This document shows positions 20,990-32,479 of a DNA stretch of 64,000 bases, one piece after another. The position numbers and the translations under genes are program-made. The stretch spans positions 23,657,967-23,721,966 of the forward strand of contig CM067311.1 in assembly GCA_034231615.1 (NCBI GenBank), read 5' to 3'. Numbering within the stretch: the first letter of the stretch is position 1; each line of letters begins with the position of its first letter. The notes beneath the pieces were generated by a model. The model was not told where the DNA came from. It saw only the letters and a program-made list of their open reading frames with translations, and did not search any database. This DNA comes from Meghimatium bilineatum (Eukaryota; Mollusca; Gastropoda; Stylommatophora; Philomycidae).

Positions 20990-22531
20990 AGTGTCGCATT
21001 TGATTTATCCGGTGATTTTATTGGGTATTGGGTATACAGCAAAAAATTGGAACATGAAAATGTCCTCAGTGAAGAACAAGTTAACATATGCTGTATCCAA
21101 GAAACACACCTCAGCAGCGACATAGCCTTCAAAATCAGAGGCTACCAGTGCTACCGATCTGACCGAAAGGACAGGCGAAAGGGTGGAATTCTGACACTTG
21201 TTAAAAACAATATCACCGCATGTCAGCTGGAAGTATATATGGAAGGGGCAGAATACCAGATGCTCCACCTAAAAACAGATAGTGCAGAATTCCATCTCCT
21301 GAACTACTACTGCCCAAATGATAAACCATTAGCACTAGACACAATTCCAGATAAAGAGAGACTTATGGTGTGTGGTGACTTCAACAGCCACTCTCAGAGC
21401 TGGGGCTACGATCATATCGACAAGAGAGGTGAGGAACTTGAGAGCTGGCAGGATGAAAATAATCTCATCCTTATTAACCAGCCAGCTGACTCACCAACCT
21501 TCTACTCGAGAGCATGGCACACCACCTCTACACAAGATCTGGCATTCCACTCACCAGGCCTGGAATGGAACATCACACGTGTCGTTGGAAAGCAGCTTGG
21601 AGGTAGTGACCACAGACCAGTATTTCTGGAAATCCACAATGAATTTACCAAGGACAGCAGCACGCTCACTAGGTTGAACTATAAGAGGGCAGACTGGAAA
21701 ATGTACCAGCATTTAACAAGGACAGTCACCCTCAGTTTCCTGGATGAGGAATATCCACAAGATATATGGGTCAGAGTATACACAGATGGATCAGCACAGA
21801 ATGCAGTGAGGAATGGAAGTGCAGGTGTATATATAGAATATCCACACAAGCCTAGAGATACAATCAGAACACCGACAGGAAAATTCTGCAATAATTATGA
21901 TGCAGAAATCCAGGCAATTAGTGTGGCAGCTAAAAAACTGCTGAACTCCAACTCTGACCTACAGCCTGTGGTATTCCTGACAGATGCAAGGTCAGTGCTT
22001 CAAGCTCTCCAGTCTGAAAAACTAACAGACTTGAAAAAACTACTTAGCGAATTGTCTTACCAGTATACGGTAACCATGCAGTGGATACCCTCTCACTGTG
22101 GAATACCAGGAAATGAAAAAGCAGACCAACTGGCTAAGGAAGGTGCTGCCGAAGACCAACCAGATATACCAATCACCTACCATCAGAAAAAACAGATGAT
22201 CAAGTCAATAAGAAAGCCACAAACACCAACACAAGATGACTATCATATTATGAACAGACCAGAACAAGTTATAATTCTACGTCTCAGAACAGGACACAAC
22301 CGACTCCGCAGTCACATGTATACAAAGTTCAAGATTGGCGACACGGCCATGTGTACATGTGGACAGGCAGCACAGAGTGCCAAACATATACTTCAAGAGT
22401 GTTCTGAGCATGAAACACTGAGGCAGACATATTGGCCAGAGGAAACAACACTGGAATCAAAGCTCTATGGGACACTGTATGAACTACAAAAGACAGTGAG
22501 TTTTATTAAGGAGACAGAATTACAGATATAG
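20990..22531 (+). CDS. LINE-A ORF2 remnant: endonuclease joined to RNase H, reverse transcriptase absent
   Basis: The frame is open from 20990 but has no ATG at the domain start; recognisable protein begins about 21047 (TTG). Numbering from there, residues 13-196 are an AP-endonuclease-like domain: QETHL (E19), CGDFNSH (D111, N113) and GGSDHRPV (D188, H189). Its first strand is lost. Residues 208-224 (RLNYKRADWKMYQHLT) are the usual post-endonuclease linker. At about 224-226 the sequence jumps to SFLDEEYPQDIWVRVYTDGS, the lead-in to RNase H, so the whole reverse transcriptase is gone yet the frame is kept. RNase H D247, E287, D313, H350 and D360 are all present. C436, C438, H447 and C452 form a C-terminal zinc knuckle. 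It looks young (no stops over 494 codons) but should not retrotranspose alone. Clade: Jockey/I-like, by RNase H and knuckle. Confidence 0.9.
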   Translation, partial: SVAFDLSGDFIGYWVYSKKLEHENVLSEEQVNICCIQETHLSSDIAFKIRGYQCYRSDRKDRRKGGILTLVKNNITACQLEVYMEGAEYQMLHLKTDSAEFHLLNYYCPNDKPLALDTIPDKERLMVCGDFNSHSQSWGYDHIDKRGEELESWQDENNLILINQPADSPTFYSRAWHTTSTQDLAFHSPGLEWNITRVVGKQLGGSDHRPVFLEIHNEFTKDSSTLTRLNYKRADWKMYQHLTRTVTLSFLDEEYPQDIWVRVYTDGSAQNAVRNGSAGVYIEYPHKPRDTIRTPTGKFCNNYDAEIQAISVAAKKLLNSNSDLQPVVFLTDARSVLQALQSEKLTDLKKLLSELSYQYTVTMQWIPSHCGIPGNEKADQLAKEGAAEDQPDIPITYHQKKQMIKSIRKPQTPTQDDYHIMNRPEQVIILRLRTGHNRLRSHMYTKFKIGDTAMCTCGQAAQSAKHILQECSEHETLRQTYWPEETTLESKLYGTLYELQKTVSFIKETELQI

Positions 22532-22570
22532 ACATGTTTCAAGTGAACGAAAGAAGAAGAAGAAGAAGTC
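20990..22570 (+). mobile_element. LINE-A, 5'-truncated, internally deleted
   Basis: The element comprises part of an endonuclease, RNase H, a zinc knuckle, a stop at 22531, a short 3' UTR, and a 3' end GTGAACGAAAGAAGAAG extended by more GAA. The same tail follows the LINE-A fragments at 43738-43960 and 54040-54248. Confidence 0.9.
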
Positions 22571-22654
22571 ATCACGTATGAACGCTTGTTTTCATTGTGG
22601 TTGTAGGTTTTCTATAGCACACGGTCTTGCTGTGTTACTTTAAATGAAGCGTAC

Positions 22655-23040
22655 CATCTTCATCATCATCAGGTGCCATGCCGGGTGGCGTAGGCGGTCA
22701 TGGCTCTCCACAGCTCTCTGTCCACAGTATTATGTATCAAAGTCGTTGTTGTTTCTTTGCCGTGCCAGGTTGTCAAACTGTCTAATATTTTCTCACGTTG
22801 TCGCCCTCTGTCTCTGGTGCCTTCAATAATGCCTGTTGTGATTATGTTCTCTAAACCTGCCTGTCTCATGAAGTGGCCAAAAAAAGAAGATTGCCTTTTT
22901 CTTATATTGTTGATTAAGGTCCGTTTCGCATTTAACTCTTTTAATACCTCTACATTAGTTTTTCTGGCAGTCCATGGTATTCTCAGCATTCTTCTGTAGA
23001 ACCACATCTCTGTTGTCTCCAATCTCCCACGTACCATCTT
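22655..23040 (-). mobile_element. LINE-H 3' coding fragment
   Basis: The minus-strand frame is open for 122 codons: ETTEMWFYRRMLRIPWTARK, RKRQSSFFGHFMRQAGLEN, then RDRGRQREKILDSLTTWHG. This is the C-terminal region of an endonuclease-type LINE. A GATGATGATGA tail is on the plus-strand left side (22660). It is intact over this length, hence relatively recent, and 5' truncated. Confidence 0.85.
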
Positions 23041-23159
23041 AACTAGTTCTAATTTTCACTTGTGTCTCTGTGTAATCGGCATTTGACCAACTGTCTGAAG
23101 AATGTCTTAAATCAATAACTTGTTCAGTGCTTATCCTTGTTTCTGGTTTTCTTTTTTTT

Positions 23160-23445
23160 ATATACCTGGTACAATTTATTTTATATATGTATATTTATAT
23201 TTTTGTATCTGTACATTTATATTTTCATATTTGTGCATTTATATTTTTTATATCTGTACAATTATATTTTTTGTATCTGTACATTTATGTTTTTTCATCT
23301 GTACATTTTTTGTACGTGTATATTTATATTTTATATTTGTACATTTATATTTTTGTATCTGTACAATTATATTTTTAATATCTGTACAATTATATTTTTA
23401 TATATGTACATTTATGTTTTTGTATCTGTACATTTATATTGTTAT
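23160..23445. repeat. Degenerate 20-23-bp T-rich tandem repeat
   Basis: TTTATATTTTTGTATCTGTA with CA recurs with varying T-run length. The end of the array (from 23417) is part of the duplicated 1.7-kb segment. Confidence 0.85.
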
Positions 23446-23596
23446 TGCAAATGTAAGGGCTTATAATAATTAATTTAAAATACGCGTACTACCTAAGAGG
23501 TCCACAATTTAAGAACCGCTGAGCTGGTGTGTGTAAATTGTTTATAAAATCCACCACGCCCCGATGTAACAAAAATAAACTTCATTCTAATTTTGA

Positions 23597-24192
23597 AGAG
23601 GCGTGTCTCGGCAGGTAGAGGCTATAATCCAGTCTAGTCTAAGGTTGAAAGACGTGTCTCGACAGGTAGAGGATTTAATCCAGTCTAAAGTTGAGGAAAC
23701 GTACCTCGGCAGGTAGAGACTTTAATCCAGCCTAAGTTTGAAAAGACGTGTCTCGGCAGGTAGAAGCTTTAATCCAGTCAAAGATTGAAAAGACGTGTCT
23801 CGGCAGGTAGAGGATTTAATCCAGTCTAAGGTTGAGGAAACGTGTCTCGGCAGGTAGAGGCTTTAATCCAGTCTAAGGTTGAATAGACGTATCTCGACAG
23901 GTAGAGGATTTAATCCAGTCTACGGTTGAAGAAACGTGTCTCGGCAGGTAGAGACTTTAATCCAGCCTAAGGTTGAAGAAACGTGTCTCGGCAGGTAGAG
24001 ACTTTAATCCAGCCTAAGGTTGAATAGACGTTTCTCCACAGATGTAGACTTTAATCCAGCCTAAGGTTGAAAAGACGTGTCTCCACAGGTGTAGAATTTA
24101 ATCCAGCCTAAGTTTGAAAAGACGTGTCTCGGCAGGTAGAAGCTTTAATCCAGTCAAAGATTGAAAAGACGTGTCTCGGCAGGTAGAGGCTT
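23597..24192. repeat. Minisatellite, 47-bp unit, about 12.5 copies
   Basis: Units contain GACGTGTCTCGGCAGGTAGA and TTTAATCCAGTCTAAG. Later units drift to CCACAGGTGTAGA. Confidence 0.95.
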
Positions 24193-24921
24193 AATTCTGT
24201 AAAAACCAGGCTGATTTAGCGGTTTATCAGGGATAGTCTTTACGAAAAGGTGTCTGTGTGTGGGGGGGGGGGTGGGGATGGTGATGACATTTAAAAGTTT
24301 TAGAATCACTGCGCCAAATAACCGACATGGCACTTAATGATTCACCACAGCAACCCTCCATCCGCCATATAAAAATGTAACATACTTTGGTAGCTATATG
24401 GTAAAACTAATGATGATATAAAGACATGAATACCACAAGGGGAGAGGGGATTACTTGCTCTAAATGGAAATTTTGTAACTAGAGGGAGTTGCCGGCAGGG
24501 TCTATTGAAACGGATAACGTATTGAATAACATTAAACGCTAGACATACTTCAGTCGAGATTATCTTGGCAGAAAATTAATATACGGCTTTCTCAAGCAAT
24601 TCATGCAAGATAATATATGGACGTAATAATGAGGTAGTTTGTAAAACCCCAAAGAAATTATAAAATATCTTCTACATTGACTAATTTTTATTTTTTTTAT
24701 TAGGGGCTGCCCATAAATTACGTAAACAATTTTTTTTTAGCCAACTTTTGTCTACCTCCCCTTAGTCTGCCAAGAATTCAGGGACTCCTCCCTCAGCATT
24801 TTGCTAAATTATTGAACAATTTTTCCTGTTCAACAGCAGATTTTAAAATGCTCAATTACATTTATTCTGTATTTTTTATACTGTATATAGATCATTTCTG
24901 ATGTTACATATATTATATGTA

Positions 24922-25041
<120 letters not shown>

Positions 25042-25298
25042 CGGTCCGGACCACGTTGATATAATGTAATTTAACTGCACTAGACTTCCAAAAAAACGCT
25101 GTGCTAGATAGAAAGGCTTTTTTGTATCTGTACATTTATATTGTTATTGCAAATGTAAGGGCTTATAATAATTAATTTAAAATACGCGTACTACCTAAGA
25201 GGTCCACAATTTAAGAACCGCTGAGCTGGTGTGTGTAAATTGTTTATAAAATCCACCACGCCCCGATGTAACAAAAATAAACTTCATTCTAATTTTGA

Positions 25299-25894
25299 AG
25301 AGGCGTGTCTCGGCAGGTAGAGGCTATAATCCAGTCTAGTCTAAGGTTGAAAGACGTGTCTCGACAGGTAGAGGATTTAATCCAGTCTAAAGTTGAGGAA
25401 ACGTACCTCGGCAGGTAGAGACTTTAATCCAGCCTAAGTTTGAAAAGACGTGTCTCGGCAGGTAGAAGCTTTAATCCAGTCAAAGATTGAAAAGACGTGT
25501 CTCGGCAGGTAGAGGATTTAATCCAGTCTAAGGTTGAGGAAACGTGTCTCGGCAGGTAGAGGCTTTAATCCAGTCTAAGGTTGAATAGACGTATCTCGAC
25601 AGGTAGAGGATTTAATCCAGTCTACGGTTGAAGAAACGTGTCTCGGCAGGTAGAGACTTTAATCCAGCCTAAGGTTGAAGAAACGTGTCTCGGCAGGTAG
25701 AGACTTTAATCCAGCCTAAGGTTGAATAGACGTTTCTCCACAGATGTAGACTTTAATCCAGCCTAAGGTTGAAAAGACGTGTCTCCACAGGTGTAGAATT
25801 TAATCCAGCCTAAGTTTGAAAAGACGTGTCTCGGCAGGTAGAAGCTTTAATCCAGTCAAAGATTGAAAAGACGTGTCTCGGCAGGTAGAGGCTT
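25299..25894. repeat. Minisatellite, 47-bp unit, second copy of array
   Basis: It has the same unit order as 23597-24192, including the odd variants. It therefore arose by segmental duplication, not independent growth. Confidence 0.95.
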
Positions 25895-26621
25895 AATTCT
25901 GTAAAAACCAGGCTGATTTAGCGGTTTATCAGGGATAGTCTTTACGAAAAGGTGTCTGTGTGTGTGGGGGGGGGTGGGGATGGTGATGACATTTAAAAGT
26001 TTTAGAATCACTGCGCCAAATAACCGACATGGCACTTAATGATTCACCACAGCAACCCTCCATCCGCCATATAAAAATGTAACATACTTTGGTAGCTATA
26101 TGGTAAAACTAATGATGATATAAAGACATGAATACCACAAGGGGAGAGGGGATTACTTGCTCTAAATGGAAATTTTGTAACTAGAGGGAGTTGCCGGCAG
26201 GGTCTATTGAAACGGATAACGTATTGAATAACATTAAACGCTAGACATACTTCAGTCGAGATTATCTTGGCAGAAAATTAATATACGGCTTTCTCAAGCA
26301 ATTCATGCAAGATAATATATGGACGTAATAATGAGGTAGTTTGTAAAACCCCAAAGAAATTATAAAATATCTTCTACATTGACTAATTTTTATTTTTTTT
26401 ATTAGGGGCTGCCCATAAATTACGTAAACAATTTTTTTTTAGCCAACTTTTGTCTACCTCCCCTTAGTCTGCCAAGAATTCAGGGACTCCTCCCTCAGCA
26501 TTTTGCTAAATTATTGAACAATTTTTCCTGTTCAACAGCAGATTTTAAAATGCTCAATTACATTTATTCTGTATTTTTTATACTGTATATAGATCATTTC
26601 TGATGTTACATATATTATATG

Positions 26622-26745
<124 letters not shown>

Positions 26746-26849
26746 CGGTCCGGACCACGTTGATATAATGTAATTTAACTGCACTAGACTTCCAAAAAAA
26801 CGCTGTGCTAGATAGAAAGGCGTATACTATGAAAGGAGTGTGTCACCCG

Positions 26850-27250
26850 TTTTCGATAACTGCAACGTGCAAAGTATCACATAGGTTCAGGTCAGGTCAT
26901 GTGGGAGTCAAAGTCAACGAACGAATTGGTGTATTAGCGGAAAGCGATATCGTGAATAGCATAATGATGAAAAGAGACATATCTGAGTTGATGATAGCAG
27001 TTATGGATACAATACACAATGACGGAGATGATGTTGAAAGATACAATGTACATATTCAGAGAAAGAAATAAAAGTGGTTGTGAGAGAGGGAAGAAAGTGT
27101 GTACCTTCTGCGGAAAGATTAAAAAAATCTGCAATCAAAAACTGACTAGAACACTGAGAGTATATACCCATAGATAGCTGGTGGGTTGCGGAGTTGAACA
27201 TTATGGGAAATGTCCCAGTGCATTAATGCTGGTTCATAATCAGGAATCAA
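26850..27250 (+). pseudogene. LINE-B RNase H tail and zinc-knuckle region, decayed
   Basis: GHVGVKVNERIGVLAESDIV corresponds to the normal G-H-x-G-V-x-x-N-E-R-x-D-x-L-A block, with the catalytic D replaced by G. It is followed by VERYNVHIQRKK as in the copy at 46145-46535, then CTFCGKIKKICNQKLTRTL in a shifted frame, and a degraded EHYGKCPSAL knuckle. Several stops are present. Confidence 0.75.
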
Positions 27251-27854
27251 TATATGTGGTATAGATTTGTGGCGGGAAATTATGAATGGCATCGTCTGGT
27301 GAACTGATGGTAGATGCACATTTACAAAAAATATATATCACCTTGAAATGTCATGTTCAGACGAGACAAGTCTTATGCCACTTGGATGTGACATTTATGT
27401 ATTTAAAACAAGCAAATTATCGCGTCAATTGTCTCCCTACCCCCAAACTCTACATGATTGATTTCTCAACAAAATGTCATTAAAAATCCCACACAAAAAC
27501 TAGATAATTAGATTTGGGTTTTTTTCCCTTAACATTTTCTTGTTTTTTTCTGGTTTTTTTTTTTTTTTTTAAGATTACCCAATTCCCTTTTCCATATTCG
27601 CATCTACGAATATGTGTTCATACCTTGATCTTAGAGTTGCTTTAAATGTGATTTTGACCACCTCAAATGTTGTCACGGACACACTGTAACTTTGTTGCAG
27701 TGACCCGCTTTTGGAAAACTTATTCGCTTATTTATTTCATGGAATGTTCAATGTCCTTGTACTCACTGTATTGTGCTTCTTTTGAAGTAAAATGTAGTAT
27801 CCATTATTTAAAACACTGAATGTGTATTGGAGAATATGATCTGAGGCTCATACT
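27251..27854. other. Unassigned DNA
   Basis: T-runs occur near 27545-27570. No feature is supported. Confidence 0.5.
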
Positions 27855-28400
27855 AGTCCTTTTACTAGTTTACCGATTTTCTCTGAGTCTTTTTTTCTGG
27901 TGTACCCATTTTCTCTGTCTTTTTTCTGGTGTACCCATTTTCTCTGTGTCTTTTTTTCTGGTGTACTTATTTTCTCTGTGTCTTTTTTTCTGGTGTACTT
28001 ATTTTCTCTGTGTCTTTTTTTCTGGTGTATCCATTTTCTCAACCTACTGAACGTATTTATATTGCCTAGAAAATCACCACAGCCAACAAATGCTGGGTTG
28101 ATAGCTACCCATTTTCTCTGCATCCTTTTCCTAGTTTACCCATTTTCTCTGTGTCTTTTTTTCTGGTGTACCCATTTTCTCTACATCATTTTTTCCCCTA
28201 GTGAGCTGATTTTCTACATTTCCTTGTATTTAGTGTACCCATTTTCTTTGTGCCTTCTTTATCATGTACCCATTTTCTTTGTGCCATCTTTATCATGAAC
28301 CCGTTTTCTTTGTGCCTTCTTTATCATGTACCCATTTTCTTTGTGCCTTCTTTATCATGTACCAATTTTCTTTGTGTCCTATTTTTTTTGTTTTACCCTT
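27855..28400. repeat. Pyrimidine-rich tandem repeats, about 33-bp units, two blocks
   Basis: Block 27855-28040 repeats TTCTCTGTGTCTTTTTTTCT with GGTGTACCCAT; block 28100-28400 repeats ATCATGTACCCATTTTCTTT with GTGCCTTC. They look like diverged members of one array separated by about 60 bases of unique DNA. Confidence 0.85.
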
Positions 28401-29054
28401 TTCTCAATTGGTCAGGCTGATTCTCACGAAGCCCAAAGCCCGTGACTATTGAAGCATGATTAATGGTCTAGTGCTATTCATAGCCCTGGTTACCGGAGAT
28501 AATTAAATTACAAATGTCATGTTCCCATAGCGCCACAGTTCTTTCTAAATTTAGATTTTGTAAACTGTTGCTGAATTTGGCATCAGACGTCAGAACCGAC
28601 CTATTGTTTGTTTACCCACCGCCATTCATGTGTAATTTCATTTGAAGGTTACCTGCTCTAAGTTCATAGCGAAACATACAACAAAAGAAGACATATGGGA
28701 TAAAGTGGGAACCTTCCTTCCAATGTGATGCATTTGGCTTTCTCCATAATTTTAATTGGTTGTCGACACAAAGTATACACGACGTGGCTAATTAAAATCA
28801 CGACATTTGATGATGATGAAAGCTACGGACGATGAAAATAAAAAACCCCACAGATCTTTAGATACAAGGATAAACTACGGATTTTTCATGTCGTTGCGTC
28901 ACGTCACTGTAACAGCTGGTTGATAAAATATATTGTGGAAAGTTTCGTTACGTATTCAAGCATTTTCTTACAATTTTTTGAGTTATATTGGTGAAACTGT
29001 GTAAAATGCCAATCGGAGGAGTGTAAACAAAATCACTTTCCTACCATTCCTTGA
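28401..29054. other. Unassigned DNA
   Basis: No coding signal. GTTGTCGACACAAA near 28760 recurs at about 62200 (GCTGTCGACACAAA) and may mark an old dispersed repeat. Confidence 0.45.
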
Positions 29055-29245
29055 TATTATTAATGATCTATGTCGCCCTCTTCTCCTTCCACCATCGACT
29101 GTTCCTTGTAAAATAATTTTAGATCGTGAATCCGTGTCTCGCTACATGTCCAAACCAAGCACGTTTACGCCGTTTCAACACTGCTAAAAGAGGTTCATGA
29201 TAACCTGCACGTTTGTTCATTTGCTGCCAGACGAATATATTCGTT
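29055..29245 (-). mobile_element. LINE-F fragment
   Basis: The minus-strand translation reads LLAVLKRRKRAWFGHVARHG, then FTRNSRWWKEKR-like sequence. This parallels AWFGHVCRH ... ILQGSVEGGRSRG at 9085-9325. Confidence 0.7.
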
Positions 29246-29394
29246 TTGTGTTTTATATTAGCTATTTCTTAACAGTCTGAAAAAGTAAGATCGATGTTGA
29301 GAAAAGGAGGGGGGGGGGCAACGCCTGTTTGGTCACCACCTTCTCCAATAAATACCTCTCAACTAAAATGTAAACATTACCTAGGGGGCCGATT

Positions 29395-29545
29395 TCCTTG
29401 CAATTATATTGGTCGGCCTTGGCTACTTTTGACATGGGACTCCAAGTATATAAATGATGCCCAATCAAGAGCCCAACAATGATCAAAAACGTAACGATTG
29501 TGGTCCTAATTAATTCAGCGAACAGGTCTTCTATACAGTTTATCG
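29395..29545. mobile_element. Foldback family, half element
   Basis: TGGGACTCCAAGTATATAAAT with downstream AAAAACGTAACGATT and TCTTCTATAC corresponds to the right arm and flank of the 20290-20440 element. The left arm is missing. Confidence 0.6.
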
Positions 29546-29930
29546 GTCACGGTTTGGAGCTGTCCATAAATTAGGTCAGCAATCAGGAGAAAACAATAGA
29601 GAGGTTGGGGAGGGGGGGTTCTGAAAAAGTTAGATACATATTGACAAGGGAGAGGGGACGTTGTCAAAAGTTGACGCCAATAAAACTATTCTTTACAACT
29701 ATAAAATATTTTGAATTTGAAACATTTTGAAAGAAAATCAGAAAAATCTCATGTAGTATTTTCGTAATTGTTTCTGCAATTATTATTTTTTTTTATTTGG
29801 GGGGGGGGGGTGTGAAGGACAGTTTAATGTTTGGGACATAAATAAGCGGCAAGGGAGGGGGGATTTTCTGAATTCTTGACAATTTGTTCACAGTCTATAT
29901 GGGTCTATATTAAAAAAAAATTATTGTTGA
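29546..29930. other. Possible degraded MITE with G-runs
   Basis: GGAGCTGTCCATAAATTAGG (29557) resembles GGGCTGCCCATAAATTACG in the 1.7-kb duplication. Two G-runs (29605-29618, 29800-29811) lie inside. The terminal partner is not clear. Confidence 0.35.
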
Positions 29931-30019
29931 CGTCATTTATGCACCGCCCCTTACAGCCAACTGTATATCTTTGTGTACATAGCTCTGTGAATACACCCAC
30001 TAATATAAAAAAACTGTAA

Positions 30020-30230
30020 ATACTAGCATTTTTCCCGTTAGGGAGTTGCAGAGAGGGGATTGAATAGTCTGTGTGATAAAGGCCGCCTGATCTTGCTGTC
30101 GCCACGTCATGTACAGCGTAATTTCTAATTTACCCTCCCGACAGAAAAAAAAACACCAGTCTTTACCGGGGATCGAACTCTACAGTTCACTAGTGTGAGA
30201 CCAACGTTCTAGCCTCTCGACTATGCGCCC
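30020..30230 (-). mobile_element. tRNA-derived SINE (SINE-2), copy 2
   Basis: The minus strand starts GGGCGCATAGTCGAGAGGCT, with an A box TAGTCGAGAGG that fits the RNA polymerase III consensus and a B box GAGTTCGATCCCC. The body (GACGTGGCGACAGCAAGA, CGGCCTTTATCACACAGA) matches 2278-2480. It is the better-preserved head of the two. Confidence 0.85.
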
Positions 30231-30249
30231 ACACACACACTAATATGAC

Positions 30250-30490
30250 ACTAGGAAATTAGTGATTAAGCTGTTCGCTTTACGCTCAAGAGGTCGTGAG
30301 TTTGAATCGCACTGACGACGTCTTTTTTACGAAGTGGATTTTTTTAGGAGATTCCTGGGAAATATCGCTTGAAGCTACGTAGCAATGTGCTATGAGTTAT
30401 ACTGCCGGCAGGCGACGTTCCGCTTCGTTCAGAGGGGCACGGTGCATAACGGGTAACCCAAGTACGTAAAGTAACGTTAACCCATAGTAT
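30250..30490 (+). mobile_element. tRNA-like SINE candidate (SINE-3)
   Basis: TAGTGATTAAGCTGTTCGCT fits an A box, and GTGAGTTTGAATCGC lies at B-box distance. The tail includes GTGCATAACGGGTAACCC. A second candidate of similar plan is at 59795-60110. Confidence 0.5.
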
Positions 30491-30544
30491 GTATTTTTAT
30501 ACATAGCATGTATATCGTAGAGGTGCGATATATTAACGATCTCA

Positions 30545-30780
30545 CATTTCAGTGGCTCTACTTTATGAGGGCGGTAGCCATCTCCTCTCCGTCGTAGTCT
30601 TTACTTCCCGGATTAGTCCGGTACCTCGTAGTCTTTACTTCCCGGATTAGTCCGGTACCCACATACGGCTGTGTCGACCCTGGAGCCATTACAATTTGGA
30701 AACATTTCCGCCTCAACTGGGGAATTAACTCAGGACCACGCAAATGCGAAGCTAGTGAAACCTGAGTGCAATAAAGTTAA
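30545..30780 (-). mobile_element. Possible degenerate SINE with 34-bp duplication
   Basis: On the minus strand CACTAGCTTCGCATTTGCG and CCTGAGTTAATTCCCC resemble a decayed tRNA head. A 34-bp unit holding CCCGGATTAGTCCGGTACC (near-palindrome CCGGATTAGTCCGG) is duplicated at 30592-30659. Confidence 0.35.
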
Positions 30781-31554
30781 TCATATACGCCTTTACAAAC
30801 ATCTCAACCCTTATCACATATTTTGAAATCTCTCTAGCGTTTCATAAATCAACAACATATGACTCAGTTTACCACATTTTATCTAAGTTATTTACTTCAC
30901 ATTTTTGTAGACACATTTATTTGCTATATAAAGACATACACAAGCATATACCCGGTAAACACGCATATAGCAATCCCTATTGAAATTCATATTTGAAAGA
31001 CTAGGTCATGCACTGTGGTAACGTGGGAAAATGAAATCGCCATCACATAGAAATGTGACACCGGTGTATTTCAAAGTATGCCGACAATTTCGCAGTCAAA
31101 TAGTTTATTATATATTTTGCCAAAATTGTCACAGCTGGTGGTTTTTCACACTAGATCTTGGAATTTTGGCCGTCGTTTCGGGTGCTGGTGTTATTTTGGC
31201 CAAATGTGCTTTAATCTGGGTTTTTTTTAAAGGAAATCCTAGGAATTTAGCCAAAAGACGGTTAAATCCTTTCAATTTCATAAATAAGGTCACCAAAAGT
31301 ATCTTGATAACGATAAATTTCACACGAAAATTGATGAATGCCTATTAACTTATGTATATTAACTAATGGCCCTGCCCTTATTTATATTGATTTATATAGT
31401 CTGAGATTATCTGGGGTTTTTTTTAACAGAGTGATCTGGGGCTGTTTATAAAACGGCAGTGGTATCACTGCATCTTGCACATAAAAAATGCTTTCATAGC
31501 TTTTAAACAAGGTGAATTAGCGCTGGTCTGTTAAATGTTTTGAATTTTGAAATT
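30781..31554. other. Unassigned DNA
   Basis: No feature is supported. Confidence 0.5.
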
Positions 31555-32445
31555 TTAAATATATCTGGTAAAATATAACCTAGTTACACCTAGTATGACC
31601 TTAATCCTTCTACCATAGTAATCCAGTGGGTGTTTGAGAACAATAAAGTTTGAAAAGGCGTAGAGGATTGACCAAATTGTACTCGGATTACCTCCTATGT
31701 ATGATTCGTGATTAGAAAATGGCTTCACAGCACGCGGGACATTCCCATAAGTATTCCACCCTCCGCTCCAGCAGCCATCCCAGTGTATGTAGACTCTGTT
31801 CCGGTCAGGTGTTGATTGTGTGATCTTCGGGACTTTAAAAAAAATTACTTTTCCTTCCCTCACCTCTAGATACTCCCATTTCTAACATTCTCTGTATGTG
31901 TACTCAGCCTCATTGACACCATCTTCATCTTGAAATGAATTTATTACTACCTTCATTAAGTCTGCTTTATCTCTTCTCAGCAATGTGTCGTCTATTGCCC
32001 CATTGCCTGCCAATATTTTGGCTCTCTCGTTTCCTCTGACCCAGTATGACCAGGGCAGTATATCCATATAATGCTCTGGACAATTGAGTTGTTCAATAAG
32101 TCCCACCATTGTTTTCTTAGCATTAACTTTTCTATCTTGCGCAGCATGCTTTGAGAGTCTGTGAGTATTACCGAGTGTGTTGATGTATCAGTTATCAACC
32201 AATTAAGTGCTGCTGTAACTCCCTCTATCTCCATCCTCATGCTCGATGTGATAGTGGAATATGCTGAAGATTTCTCAACCAACTTCACGCCGTTTCTGTA
32301 GGCAGAAAATCCCCAACCGCTTTTATTTGTGTTTCTGCTAACAGAGCCATCTGTGTATATAATTATGTTTTGTTGTTTGAGTGTAGTTGGACGAGTTCGT
32401 GCACTGTATCCTGAGCCCAGTCGTCGGTCCATTTTCGACAAGCTT
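31555..32445 (-). pseudogene. LINE-B RNase H domain, frameshifted
   Basis: The minus strand reads IIIYTDGSVSRNTNKSGWGF, MRMEIEGVTAALNWL and VILTDSQSMLRKIEK, giving RNase H residues D, E and D. It then reads WIYCPGHTGS, after which a shift near 32040-32090 moves SYWVRGNERAKILAGNGAID to another frame. The last catalytic D is changed to K (ERAK). Further down 31860-31690 keeps a degraded knuckle tail. No reverse transcriptase is attached. Confidence 0.9.
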
Positions 32446-32479
32446 TGGTTTTTTTCTAGTTGTATTATTACTTCCTAAG

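Noticed and set aside
30165-30230. Functional tRNA gene
   Set aside because: A and B boxes are present, but there is no acceptor-stem closure and the sequence continues into a SINE body shared with 2278-2480.
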